From Azospirillum soli (GTDB taxonomy: Bacteria > Pseudomonadota > Alphaproteobacteria > Azospirillales > Azospirillaceae), in contig NZ_JAGINQ010000001.1 in assembly GCF_017876165.1 (NCBI RefSeq), forward strand, positions 434,001-498,000: 64,000 bases of DNA, given 5' to 3'. This document shows positions 16,767-24,806 of this stretch, piece by piece. Position numbers and translations under genes: made by a program. The notes under the pieces were generated by a model that was given only the letters and a program-made list of their open reading frames with translations, did not search any database and had not been told where the DNA came from. Each line of letters opens with the position of its first letter. Positions within the stretch are counted from its first letter, which is position 1.

Positions 16767-19700
16767 ATGGCCAAGCGCATGCTGGTGGACGCCACGCACC
16801 CGGAGGAAACCCGGGTCGCCGTGGTCAATGGTAACAGACTCGAAGATCTCGACTTCGAAATCGCGACCCGGAAGCAGCTCAAGGGCAACATCTACCTTGC
16901 CAAGGTGACCCGGGTCGAGCCGTCGCTCCAGGCGGCCTTCGTGGAATACGGCGGGAACCGCCACGGCTTCCTCGCCTTCTCGGAAATCCATCCCGACTAT
17001 TACCGCATCCCGGTCGCCGACCGCGAAGCGCTGCTGGCCGAGGAACGCCGGCTGGAGGAACAGGCGGAGGCCCGCGCCGAAGCCGCCGCCGACGGCGCGG
17101 TGATGGCCGAGCCGATCCGCCCCGAGCAGGTCGTCGAAGAGATGTCGCCGATGCCCTCGCCCTACGGCGAGGTGAACTTCGGCGCCGAATTTGACGGTGA
17201 CGCCGACGCGGAGACCGAGAGCTACGCGCCCGTCGAAGCCTCCTACGGCGAAGAGCCGGCCGCCGACGCCGCCTCCGGGGACGCCGTGACCGGCGATGCG
17301 GACGGCGAGACCTCCGCCTACGACGCTCCGGAATCCGCGGGCTCCGACGAGGTCGTCAACGGCAGCGACGCCGCCCCGGCGGAAAACGCCGCCGATGGCC
17401 CGGACGTGATCGGCGGCGACGAGGTCGAGGAAGCCCACCGCCGCCGCCAGCGCCCGCTGCGCAGCTACAAGATCCAGGAAGTGGTCAAGCGCCGGCAGGT
17501 CATGCTGGTGCAGGTCACCAAGGAGGAGCGCGGCAACAAGGGTGCGGCGCTGACCACCTACCTCTCCCTGCCCGGCCGCTATTGCGTGCTGATGCCCAAC
17601 ACCGGCCGTGGCGGCGGGATTTCCCGCAAGATCACCAACCCGGCCGACCGCAAGCGCCTGAAGGAAATCCTGTCCGACCTGGACATTCCGGACGGCATGG
17701 CGGTCATCCTGCGCACGGCGGGCCTGGAACGGTCCAAGCAGGAAATAAAGCGCGACCTCGAATATCTGCTGCGCCTGTGGGACGACATCCGGGAACAGAC
17801 GCTGAAGTCGTCGGCCCCCTGCCTGATCTATGAAGAGGCGAACCTCATCAAGCGCTCGATCCGCGATCTCTACGCAGACGACATTGACGAGGTGTGGGTC
17901 GAAGGCGACGCCGGCTTCCGCACCGCCAAGGACTTCATGCGGATGCTGATGCCGACGCACACCAAGCGCGTGCTTCAGTACCGCGACGAGACCATCCCGC
18001 TGTTCCACCGCTATCAGGTGGAAACGCAGATCGACGCCATCCACAGCCCGGTCGTGCAGCTGCGCTCCGGCGGCTACATCGTCATCAACCCGACCGAGGC
18101 GCTGGTCTCCATCGACGTCAACTCGGGCAAGTCGACGCGCGAGCGCAACATCGAGGAAACCGCCTACAAGACCAACCTGGAGGCCGCCGAGGAGGTGGCC
18201 CGCCAGCTGCGTCTGCGCGACCTCGCCGGCCTCATCGTGATCGATTTCATCGACATGGAGGAGCCGCGCAACAACGCGTCGGTCGAACGCCGCCTGAAGG
18301 AGGCGATGAAGAACGACCGGGCGCGCATCCAGCTCGGCCGCATCTCCGCCTTCGGCCTGCTGGAACTGTCGCGCCAGCGCCTGCGCCCGTCGCTGCTGGA
18401 GACCAACTTCGAGCGCTGCCCGCACTGCGCCGGCACCGGCGTGGTCCGCTCGGTCGAATCGGCCGCGCTGCACGTCCTGCGCGCCATCGAGGAAGAGGGC
18501 ATCCGCAAGCGCTCGTCGGAGATCACGGTCCACGTGGCCGCCTCCATCGCGCTCTACATCCTGAACCAGAAGCGCTCGGAACTGATCAAGATCGAGGAGC
18601 GCTACCGCTTCCGCGTCATGGTCCAGGCCGACGACACGCTGATCGCCCCGGATCTGCGGATCGAGCGCATCAAGGCCCGCACGCCGGAGGATGACATTCC
18701 GCTGGTCAGCGCCGACCGCGTGATGGCCGAGACCGACCGCGCGCTCGCCGCCGAGCCGGAGGAGATCGAGGAGGAGACGGAGGAGGAAGCCGCCGAGGCC
18801 GAGACCGCCGAGCGCTCCGAAGCCTCGGGCGAGGGTGACGGCGACCGCCGCCGTGGCCGCCGCCGCCGCCGCCGTGGCCGTGGCCGTGACCGCGAGGAAG
18901 GCCGTCCGACCTTCGACCCGGCCGACGCCGCCGAGGGCGCCGAGGACGGTGCCGAGCTGGAAAGCGCCGAAGCCGAGGCCCCCGAGGGTGCCGACGCCGA
19001 GGGCGAGGACGAGGGTGCCGAGGAAGGCGCCGAGGCCCTGGAGAACGCCGAAGCGGGCGAGACCAACGGCGACCGCAAGAAGCGCCGTCGCGGCAAGCGT
19101 GGCGGCCGTCGCCGGACCCGCCAGCGCGAGGACGGCGTGATCGCCGAAGAAGCTGCGGCCCCGGCCGAAGCCGCTCCGGCGCCCGTCGCTCCGGCTCAGG
19201 CCGCCCCGGCTCAGGCCGCCGATGTGGAGCCGATCGACTTCGATTGGATCCTGACCGGCGAAGCCCCGGCCGCTCCGGAAAAGCAGGCCGCCGAAGCCGC
19301 CCCGGCCAAGGAGGCTCCCGCCGCCGAATCGGTTGCGGAAGCCGCTCCGGAAGCCCCGGCCAAGAAGCGTGCCGCGCCGCGCAAGCGCAAGGCCGCTGCC
19401 GAGGCTCCGGCCGAAGCCGCCCCGGCGGTTGCCGAGCCGGTCGCGGAGGTTCCGGCCGCCGCCGAGGAGGCCAAGCCGGCCAAGAAGCGTGCCGCGCCGC
19501 GCAAGCGCAAGGCCGCTGCCGAGGCTCCGGCCGAAGCCGCCCCGGCGGTTGCCGAGCCGGTCGCGGAGGCTCCGGCCGCCGCCGAGGAGGCCAAGCCGGC
19601 CAAGAAGCGCGCCGCTCCGCGCAAGCGCAAGACCGCCGCCGAGGCTCCGGCCGAAGCCGCACCCGCTCCGGCGATCAGCGAACCGGCCCCGGAACCGGTC

Positions 19701-19811
19701 GCGGCCGAGCCTGCGGTTGAGGAAAACGCCGCCCCTAAGGCCGCCCCGAAGGCTGCCGAGGCGGTCAACCCGCCGGCGGAAAAGCCCAAGCGCGGCTGGT
19801 GGAACCGCTAA
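16767..19811 (+). CDS. rne: ribonuclease E
   Basis: A 1014-residue endoribonuclease that starts mRNA decay and processes rRNA and tRNA precursors. The N-terminus MAKRMLVDATHPEETRVAVV opens the catalytic half. The S1 domain is interrupted by an acidic insert of about 150 residues, a common alphaproteobacterial feature. The DNase I-like site shows the magnesium-binding aspartates in VSIDVNSGKS and VIDFIDMEE. The zinc-link CPHC follows, then a small domain. The C-terminal half is a disordered scaffold with acidic blocks, an Arg-rich patch (GDRRRGRRRRRRGRGRDRE) for RNA binding and 40-residue Lys/Arg repeats, ending in GWWNR. The ATG at 16767 is chosen over upstream in-frame starts because conserved sequence begins there. 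Expression is probably feedback-controlled through the long leader. Confidence 0.96.
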   Translation: MAKRMLVDATHPEETRVAVVNGNRLEDLDFEIATRKQLKGNIYLAKVTRVEPSLQAAFVEYGGNRHGFLAFSEIHPDYYRIPVADREALLAEERRLEEQAEARAEAAADGAVMAEPIRPEQVVEEMSPMPSPYGEVNFGAEFDGDADAETESYAPVEASYGEEPAADAASGDAVTGDADGETSAYDAPESAGSDEVVNGSDAAPAENAADGPDVIGGDEVEEAHRRRQRPLRSYKIQEVVKRRQVMLVQVTKEERGNKGAALTTYLSLPGRYCVLMPNTGRGGGISRKITNPADRKRLKEILSDLDIPDGMAVILRTAGLERSKQEIKRDLEYLLRLWDDIREQTLKSSAPCLIYEEANLIKRSIRDLYADDIDEVWVEGDAGFRTAKDFMRMLMPTHTKRVLQYRDETIPLFHRYQVETQIDAIHSPVVQLRSGGYIVINPTEALVSIDVNSGKSTRERNIEETAYKTNLEAAEEVARQLRLRDLAGLIVIDFIDMEEPRNNASVERRLKEAMKNDRARIQLGRISAFGLLELSRQRLRPSLLETNFERCPHCAGTGVVRSVESAALHVLRAIEEEGIRKRSSEITVHVAASIALYILNQKRSELIKIEERYRFRVMVQADDTLIAPDLRIERIKARTPEDDIPLVSADRVMAETDRALAAEPEEIEEETEEEAAEAETAERSEASGEGDGDRRRGRRRRRRGRGRDREEGRPTFDPADAAEGAEDGAELESAEAEAPEGADAEGEDEGAEEGAEALENAEAGETNGDRKKRRRGKRGGRRRTRQREDGVIAEEAAAPAEAAPAPVAPAQAAPAQAADVEPIDFDWILTGEAPAAPEKQAAEAAPAKEAPAAESVAEAAPEAPAKKRAAPRKRKAAAEAPAEAAPAVAEPVAEVPAAAEEAKPAKKRAAPRKRKAAAEAPAEAAPAVAEPVAEAPAAAEEAKPAKKRAAPRKRKTAAEAPAEAAPAPAISEPAPEPVAAEPAVEENAAPKAAPKAAEAVNPPAEKPKRGWWNR
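19359..19660 (+). repeat. 120-bp tandem repeat in the rne C-terminal coding region
   Basis: Two full copies (19359-19478 and 19479-19598) and a third partial copy encode a 40-residue unit, AKKRAAPRKRK followed by an Ala/Pro/Glu-rich stretch. The first two copies are nearly identical at the DNA level, differing at only a few bases, which implies a recent duplication. Each unit gives one basic RNA-binding-like patch spaced by acidic linker. Confidence 0.9.
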
Positions 19812-19840
19812 CGCGGGGTTTATGACCAAACACCGACTGG

Positions 19841-19864
19841 AAAAGGCGCCTCCCGGCGCCTTTT
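19841..19864 (+). terminator. rho-independent terminator of rne
   Basis: A perfect 10-bp stem (AAAAGGCGCC with GGCGCCTTTT) with the 4-base loop TCCC is followed by CCTTTT, 30 bases after the rne stop. The symmetric A and T tracts would work in both directions. Confidence 0.9.
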
Positions 19865-19896
19865 CCTTTTCAGGAGACAGCGCAAGGGTCGCGACG

Positions 19897-20454
19897 ATGA
19901 GCAAGGCTTTCACACGGGAAAACGATTCCGCGAACGACGACGAGGCGGACGATCCCAAGCCCTTGCCGAAGGGCGTGAAGAACTACATGACGCCGGCCGG
20001 CTTCCAGCGCATGCAGGAGGAGCTTCGCAATCTCCTGCGCGTCGAGCGTCCCAAGGTGGTCGAGGTGGTGTCCTGGGCCGCCGGCAACGGCGACCGCTCG
20101 GAAAACGGCGATTATATTTACGGCAAGAAGCGCCTGCGCGAGATCGACCGGCGCATCCGTTTCCTGACCAAGCGCCTGGAGTCGGCGGAGGTCGTCGATG
20201 CGACTCAGCAGAAAAACCGCGACCGCGTCTTCTTCGGCGCCACCGTGACCTACGCCCGCGAGGACGGCACGGAGAACACCATCACCATTGTCGGCGCCGA
20301 CGAGGTGGACCTCGACCGCGCCCACGTCAGCTGGATTTCCCCCATCGCCCGCGCGCTCCTGAAGGCCCAGGAAGGCGACGTGGTGGACCTCCGGGCTCCC
20401 AATGGCGTGGAGCAGATCGAGGTCATCGCGATTCGGTATCCGGGGGACGAGTAA
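19897..20454 (+). CDS. greB: transcription elongation factor GreB
   Basis: A 185-residue Gre factor that enters the RNA polymerase secondary channel and stimulates cleavage of backtracked RNA. The N-terminal coiled coil holds NGDRSENGDYIYGKKRLREI, with the acidic tip residues D and E. YIYGKKRLREIDRRIRFL is the GreB rather than the GreA signature. The C-terminal FKBP-like domain runs from about residue 100 (VFFGATVTYARED) to the end. A charged extension of about 30 residues precedes the coiled coil. ATG at 19897 is preferred, as an earlier ATG at 19822 would read through the rne terminator. Confidence 0.92.
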   Translation: MSKAFTRENDSANDDEADDPKPLPKGVKNYMTPAGFQRMQEELRNLLRVERPKVVEVVSWAAGNGDRSENGDYIYGKKRLREIDRRIRFLTKRLESAEVVDATQQKNRDRVFFGATVTYAREDGTENTITIVGADEVDLDRAHVSWISPIARALLKAQEGDVVDLRAPNGVEQIEVIAIRYPGDE

Positions 20455-20465
20455 GTCGCTGCACA

Positions 20466-20550
20466 GGGCCCCCACCCAACCCTCCCCCACCTGACGGCGG
20501 GGGAGGGCTAAACAACCTTTCCCCGCCGAAGGTGGGGGAAGGAGGGGCCC
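20466..20550. repeat. intergenic palindromic repeat element
   Basis: A GC-rich element of about 85 bases has outer arms GGGCCCCCACCC and GGAGGGGCCC and two internal hairpins (CCCTCCCCCACC with GGGGGAGGG, and CCTTTCCCC with GGGGGAAGG). It resembles the elements at 36549-36650 and 45948-46048 but has diverged more. A further small palindrome, CAGCCGAAGGCTG, follows. It lies between greB and the convergent HAD gene and may also terminate both. Confidence 0.75.
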
Positions 20551-20589
20551 AGCCGAAGGCTGGGAGGAAGGGAGCCCGTCGCAACGGCC

Positions 20590-21201
20590 TTACAGCAGCC
20601 CCACCCCTTCCAACTCACGCCGCAGCCGCTCCGCTCCCGTGAACTGGTGCGCGACCATCCCGGTGTCCCGTGCCGCTTCTACGTTCGCCGCGTTGTCGTC
20701 GATGAAGAAGCAGTCCGAGGCCGTCAGCCCGTAGCGCTCCAACAGCAGTTCGAAGATGGCCGGGTCGGGCTTCACCAGCCGCTCCTCCCCCGACACCACG
20801 ATCCCATCGAAGACGTTCAGGAAGTCGAAGCGCTTGCGCGTCAGCGCCAGCTTGTCGGCCGAAAAGTTGGTGATCGAATAGAGCGGCGTCTCCCGCTCCT
20901 TCAGCTCCAGCAGGATGTCCGGCGTGCCGGCCACCGGGCCGGGCACCATCTCCTCCCACCGCTCGTGGTAAGCGCGGATCAGCTCGGCGCAGTCCGGATG
21001 CTCGGCGGCCAGCAGGGCGACCGCCTCGTCCCAGGGACGGCCCCGGTCCTGCTCCAGGTTCCAGGCCGGGGTGCAGACGTTGTCGAGGAAATGCTCCATC
21101 AGGTCCTCGTACCCCTCGAAGATCTCGCGGTAGAGGTTCCGGGGATCCCACTCGATGAGCACGTGCCCGATGTCAAAGACGACCGTCGTCGGCGAAGCCA
21201 T
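20590..21201 (-). CDS. HAD-family phosphatase (YihX-like)
   Basis: A 203-residue soluble hydrolase of the haloacid dehalogenase superfamily, subfamily IA. Motif I is VVFDIGHVLIEWD with the nucleophilic aspartate, motif II is SITN, the motif III lysine is in VKPDP, and motif IV is FFIDDNAAN. The helical cap follows motif I. The sequence style is close to glucose-1-phosphate phosphatase YihX, but the substrate is not established. It starts two bases after the stop of the DsbA-like gene on the same strand, so they are probably cotranscribed. Confidence 0.88.
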   Translation of the reverse strand: MASPTTVVFDIGHVLIEWDPRNLYREIFEGYEDLMEHFLDNVCTPAWNLEQDRGRPWDEAVALLAAEHPDCAELIRAYHERWEEMVPGPVAGTPDILLELKERETPLYSITNFSADKLALTRKRFDFLNVFDGIVVSGEERLVKPDPAIFELLLERYGLTASDCFFIDDNAANVEAARDTGMVAHQFTGAERLRRELEGVGLL

Positions 21202-21203
21202 TG

Positions 21204-21962
21204 TTACCCCTTGCGCGCCGCTCCGACCAGACGCTTCATCTCGTCCAGCTTGATGGCGCCGGGAACGAGCGCGTCGCCGATGATGAAGCCCGGCGTGCCG
21301 CGGATGCCCAGCTGCTCGGCCAACTGCTGGTTGGTGGCGATGACCTTCATCACCTCCGGGCTGTCCATGTCCTTCTTCAACTTCTCCACGTCGGCGCCGG
21401 CCGACTTGGCAAGGCGGTAGATGGTGTCCTCGTCCAGTTGTCCACGATGCCCCATCAGGGCGTTGTGCACCTCCAGATACTTGCCCTGCGCCTTGGCGGC
21501 CAGCGCCGCGCGCGCCGCCACGACCGACGCCGGCCCGAGGATCGGGAACTCCTTGAAGACGAAGCGCAGCTTGGGGTCGTCCTTGACCAAGCGCTGCGTG
21601 TCGGCCATCACCGCCTTGCAGTAGCCGCACTGATAGTCGAAGAACTCCACCACCGTCACGTCGCCCAGCGCGTTGCCGATCGCCGGGTCGGCCGGGTTCT
21701 GGAACAGCGCCGCCTTGTTGTCCACCAGCGCCTTCTGAGCCCGTTCCGCCTCCGCCGTCTTCTCGCGCTGCTGCAACGCCTCGATGGCTTCCAGAATGAC
21801 TTCCGGATTCTTCATCAGATAGTCGCGCACCACCCCTTCGATGGCCTTGCGCTGCGCCTCGTCCACGGCTTGCGCCTGGACGATGGCGGGGGAAAACGCC
21901 GCCAGCGCGGCGGCCAACAGAAGGGCCTTGGGCGCAAGGGCGGCGGGGTGGATGCGGATCAT
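21204..21962 (-). CDS. DsbA-family thiol oxidoreductase
   Basis: A 252-residue periplasmic thioredoxin-fold protein. The signal peptide ends after AIVQAQA (about residue 31). A helical N-terminal segment (MKNPEVILEAIEALQQRE) precedes the fold, as in the ScsC/BdbD-like group. The redox motif is CGYC (C112-C115) and the cis-proline loop is GTPGF (T223-P224). It would introduce or isomerise disulfides in exported proteins. Downstream the HAD gene follows at once, and upstream is an M48 protease, so the three minus-strand genes form a likely envelope-quality group. Confidence 0.9.
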   Translation of the reverse strand: MIRIHPAALAPKALLLAAALAAFSPAIVQAQAVDEAQRKAIEGVVRDYLMKNPEVILEAIEALQQREKTAEAERAQKALVDNKAALFQNPADPAIGNALGDVTVVEFFDYQCGYCKAVMADTQRLVKDDPKLRFVFKEFPILGPASVVAARAALAAKAQGKYLEVHNALMGHRGQLDEDTIYRLAKSAGADVEKLKKDMDSPEVMKVIATNQQLAEQLGIRGTPGFIIGDALVPGAIKLDEMKRLVGAARKG

Positions 21963-22060
21963 GTCGGAAAACCTCTGGGTGCGGATTTGGGCGCTACTCT
22001 GTACCGGATAACCCGGCCGAACAAGGGAGCTGAACAAGGGGGCCGGGCAAGGCGGCGGCG

Positions 22061-23407
22061 CTACTTCCCGCCCGCCTGCCCGCGAATGTCCTGGGCGCGC
22101 AGCCAGCCGGGGGATCCCACGGGCAGCAGCCTCTCCGCCCGTTCGGCCTGGGCGCGGGCCATGGGCTTGTCGCCGCGCGCAAAGGCCTCCTCGGCGGTGG
22201 CGTAGGCGACCATGCCGTTGTTGCCCTTCATGCTCCAGGCCTGGGCCGTCAGCCGCCACAGGAACGCCGACCCCTGCGTCTTGGAGGCGACCTGAAGGTG
22301 CTTCAGCGCCTCGTCGGCCAGCCGGGGGTCGTTCTGTTCCAGCAGGGCGTGGCCCAGCGACACGCGGATGCTGTTGGCGTCCGGCTGCAGCTCGATGGCC
22401 TTGCGGTAGGGCGCCACGGAGTCGGCCGCGCGCCCGTTCTGCAGCATCAGATCGCCCTTCATCTCGTGCAGGAAGGCGTTCTTCGGCTCCTCGGCGATCA
22501 GCTGATCGACCAGCGGCAGCGCCTGCTTGACCTCGCCGCGCCGGAAATAGGCGTAGGCCCGCCCGTAGCGCGCGACAAAGGAGCGGTCCTCCGCCCGGTA
22601 GCGCCGCAGCGCCCCGTTGGGGTCCAGATAGGCGTAGAGCTTCGCTTGGATGCGGTGGAAATTCTCGTTCCACGCCGCTGGGATCGGCTTGTTGCCGGCA
22701 CGCTGATGATCGACGAAGTTGCGCACCGAATCGATGCGCTCGCGGGTCAGCGGGTGGGTGCGGCGGTAGCCCTGGTCGCGGTCGGTCAGCACCGGCTCGT
22801 CGGCACCCAGCTTTTCCAGGAAGGACACCATGCCGCGCGCCGACACGCCGGCCTGCTCCATGTAGGACAGGCCCGCCTGATCGGCCGAGGATTCCTGGCT
22901 GCGTGAGAAGGACAGGAAGTTCCGCTCCGCCAGATGCTGGCCCAGCATGACGCCGGCCGCGCCGGCCCCGGCGTTGCCGGCCGCGATGCCGCCGACGATG
23001 CCCAGGCCCATGCCGATCAGCGAGGACAGGAAGGCGTTCTCCATCGCCTCCGACCCGCGCACCAGATGGCCGCCCGCGATGTGCCCGGTTTCGTGCGCGA
23101 TCACGCCCAGCAATTGGCCGGCGTCGTCCACCCCCAGCAATAGCCCGGTGTGCAGAAAGATGTTCTGCCCGCCGGCCACGAAGGCGTTGATGGTGTTGTC
23201 GTTGACCAGGATGATGTTGACCGTGTCCGCGTCGATGCCGGCGGCCTGGAAGATTGGCCGCGCCATGTCGCGGATGATATGTTCGGTTTCGGCGTCGCTG
23301 AGGAGTTGCATCTCCGGACGGCGCTGCGCGCCCGCGGGCGGCGTCCACGACAGAATCATCACGGCAAAGATGGCGATGACCGAAACCAGCCTGCTGGGCT
23401 TGCGCAC
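22061..23407 (-). CDS. periplasmic M48 metalloprotease with TPR repeats (BepA-like)
   Basis: A 448-residue exported protease resembling BepA/YfgC, which clears or helps misassembled outer-membrane proteins. A signal peptide covers residues about 1-27. The M48 catalytic domain has HETGH (H105, E106, H109) and the third ligand in ESSADQAG near E172. The C-terminal half (about 280-440) is made of TPR-like helices (GRAYAYFRRGEVKQALPLVD and later repeats). The start is a GTG at 23407 behind GGAGGT with good spacing. About 100 bases separate it from the DsbA-like gene downstream. The symbol bepA would be reasonable but orthology is not proven. Confidence 0.9.
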   Translation of the reverse strand: MRKPSRLVSVIAIFAVMILSWTPPAGAQRRPEMQLLSDAETEHIIRDMARPIFQAAGIDADTVNIILVNDNTINAFVAGGQNIFLHTGLLLGVDDAGQLLGVIAHETGHIAGGHLVRGSEAMENAFLSSLIGMGLGIVGGIAAGNAGAGAAGVMLGQHLAERNFLSFSRSQESSADQAGLSYMEQAGVSARGMVSFLEKLGADEPVLTDRDQGYRRTHPLTRERIDSVRNFVDHQRAGNKPIPAAWNENFHRIQAKLYAYLDPNGALRRYRAEDRSFVARYGRAYAYFRRGEVKQALPLVDQLIAEEPKNAFLHEMKGDLMLQNGRAADSVAPYRKAIELQPDANSIRVSLGHALLEQNDPRLADEALKHLQVASKTQGSAFLWRLTAQAWSMKGNNGMVAYATAEEAFARGDKPMARAQAERAERLLPVGSPGWLRAQDIRGQAGGK

Positions 23408-23483
23408 CGTTACGACCTCCGCATTCCGGAACCGAGCATCCCACCCCCGACGTCAAGGGTCTACCCGCCAAATTTGGCAAGGC

Positions 23484-24794
23484 TTGGGCGCGATTGCCAT
23501 AGCCGCGATGCTGCTGCCCGGCTGCGTCAACACCAAGTACAAGACGAACGCCCTGCTGCAGAGCTACGTCATGGCGGACGAGCCGCGCGCGGCGGGCATC
23601 GGCCGCGACATCATCGCCCAGGGCGGCCGCGCGGGCGACGCGGCGGCGGCGATGGCGCTGGCGATGACGGCCACCCTGCCGTCGCGCGTCGGCCTGAACG
23701 GCGGCGGCGTCTGCGTGGTCTTCAACGCGGCGAAGAAGGAAGCCCGCACGCTGGACTTCCTCCCCCGCCCCGCCGCCACCTCCGCTGGCCCCGCCGGAGT
23801 CGCCACCCCCGCCTTCCTGCGCGGCGTCTACGCGCTCCAGGCCAGCGCCGGCGTCCTGCGGTGGGAGCAGACCGTTGTCCCGGCCGAGCAGTTGGCCCGC
23901 TCCACCCCGGTCAGCCGCGCGCTCGGCCAGGACCTCGCCACCTTTGGTGCCCGCCTCGCCACCGACCCGGAGGCCAAGCGCGTCTTCCTCCCCACCGGCG
24001 CGCCGCTTGCCGAGGGCACGCCCTTCAGCCAGCCGGACCTCGCCAACACCCTGTCGCAGGTGCGCCGTACGGGCGTCGCCTCCCTGTACGGCGGCCCGCT
24101 GGGCGCGACGGTGGCGCAGTCCATTGGCCTCGACCCGTCGGCTCTGCGCGGTTACCAGCCGCGGTGGGGCGCCACCTCGGCGCTCCCGCTGGGCATCGTC
24201 TCCATGCACTTCGCCCAACTTCCCGAACCCGAGTCCGGCGCCGCCCTGACCGCCGCCTGGAACGCCGCTGCCGACTTAGCCCCCGCCCAGCGCGCCGCGC
24301 GAGTCGCCCAGGCGCTGGGCGCCACCGGAAACGGCACGTCCGTTCCCGGCGCCGGCCTCGTGGTGATCGACCCGGACGAGAACGGCGTGGCCTGCACCTT
24401 CACCATGGGCGCGCCCTTCGGCACCGGCCGCATGGTGCCGGGCACCGGCCTGCTGGCCGCGCGCGGCGTGGACCGCGCCGGCTTCGGCACGCCGGCCCTG
24501 CTCGCCAACGGCATCGTCGGCCGTACTCTGTTCGCCGGAACCGGCACGTCGGGCGGCAATGACGGTCCCGCCGCCGGCCCGCTGGCCCTGCTGACCGCCG
24601 CCCTGCCCGCCGCGCTGGAAAGGCAGCCGGCCGGCGCCATCCAGGCCGCCCGCCCCGGCGACGCCCCCGGCCGCGCGTCCTTCACCGCCTGCCAAGTGTC
24701 GATGGAAAGCGGCTGGAAGGAATGCCAGATGGCCGTCGATCCCCGCACCCACGGCCTTGGGATTCAGGTCGAAACTCCCCGCGAGACGGACTAA
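23484..24794 (+). CDS. gamma-glutamyltransferase-like lipoprotein, probably without the nucleophile
   Basis: About 436 residues, with a lipobox LLPGC (Cys14 counting from the TTG at 23484). The N-terminal half matches gamma-glutamyltransferases: QGGRAGDAAAAMALAMTATL then SRVGLNGGGVCVVF. The C-terminal half keeps GLVVIDPDENGVACTFTMG and FGTGRMVPGTGLL, which correspond to the start of the small subunit. At the place of the autocatalytic threonine (seven residues before the aspartate of VVID) the sequence has glycine, and the protein is shorter than the usual 560-580 residues. Cleavage and transferase activity are therefore doubtful. The start is uncertain: TTG at 23484 gives a short lipoprotein signal, while ATG at 23508 would leave only five residues before the Cys. 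It ends 12 bases before an aminotransferase gene. Confidence 0.7.
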   Translation: MGAIAIAAMLLPGCVNTKYKTNALLQSYVMADEPRAAGIGRDIIAQGGRAGDAAAAMALAMTATLPSRVGLNGGGVCVVFNAAKKEARTLDFLPRPAATSAGPAGVATPAFLRGVYALQASAGVLRWEQTVVPAEQLARSTPVSRALGQDLATFGARLATDPEAKRVFLPTGAPLAEGTPFSQPDLANTLSQVRRTGVASLYGGPLGATVAQSIGLDPSALRGYQPRWGATSALPLGIVSMHFAQLPEPESGAALTAAWNAAADLAPAQRAARVAQALGATGNGTSVPGAGLVVIDPDENGVACTFTMGAPFGTGRMVPGTGLLAARGVDRAGFGTPALLANGIVGRTLFAGTGTSGGNDGPAAGPLALLTAALPAALERQPAGAIQAARPGDAPGRASFTACQVSMESGWKECQMAVDPRTHGLGIQVETPRETD

Positions 24795-24806
24795 CTCTCT
24801 AAAATC

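Noticed and set aside
19359..19660. Tandem repeats in rne as a CRISPR array
   Set aside because: The units are head-to-tail 120-base coding repeats with no spacers and no cas genes nearby.
16752..19958. A 1068-codon open frame opposite rne
   Set aside because: Low-complexity Gly/Arg/Leu translation that mirrors the Ala/Glu-rich RNase E tail; no start signals and no family features.
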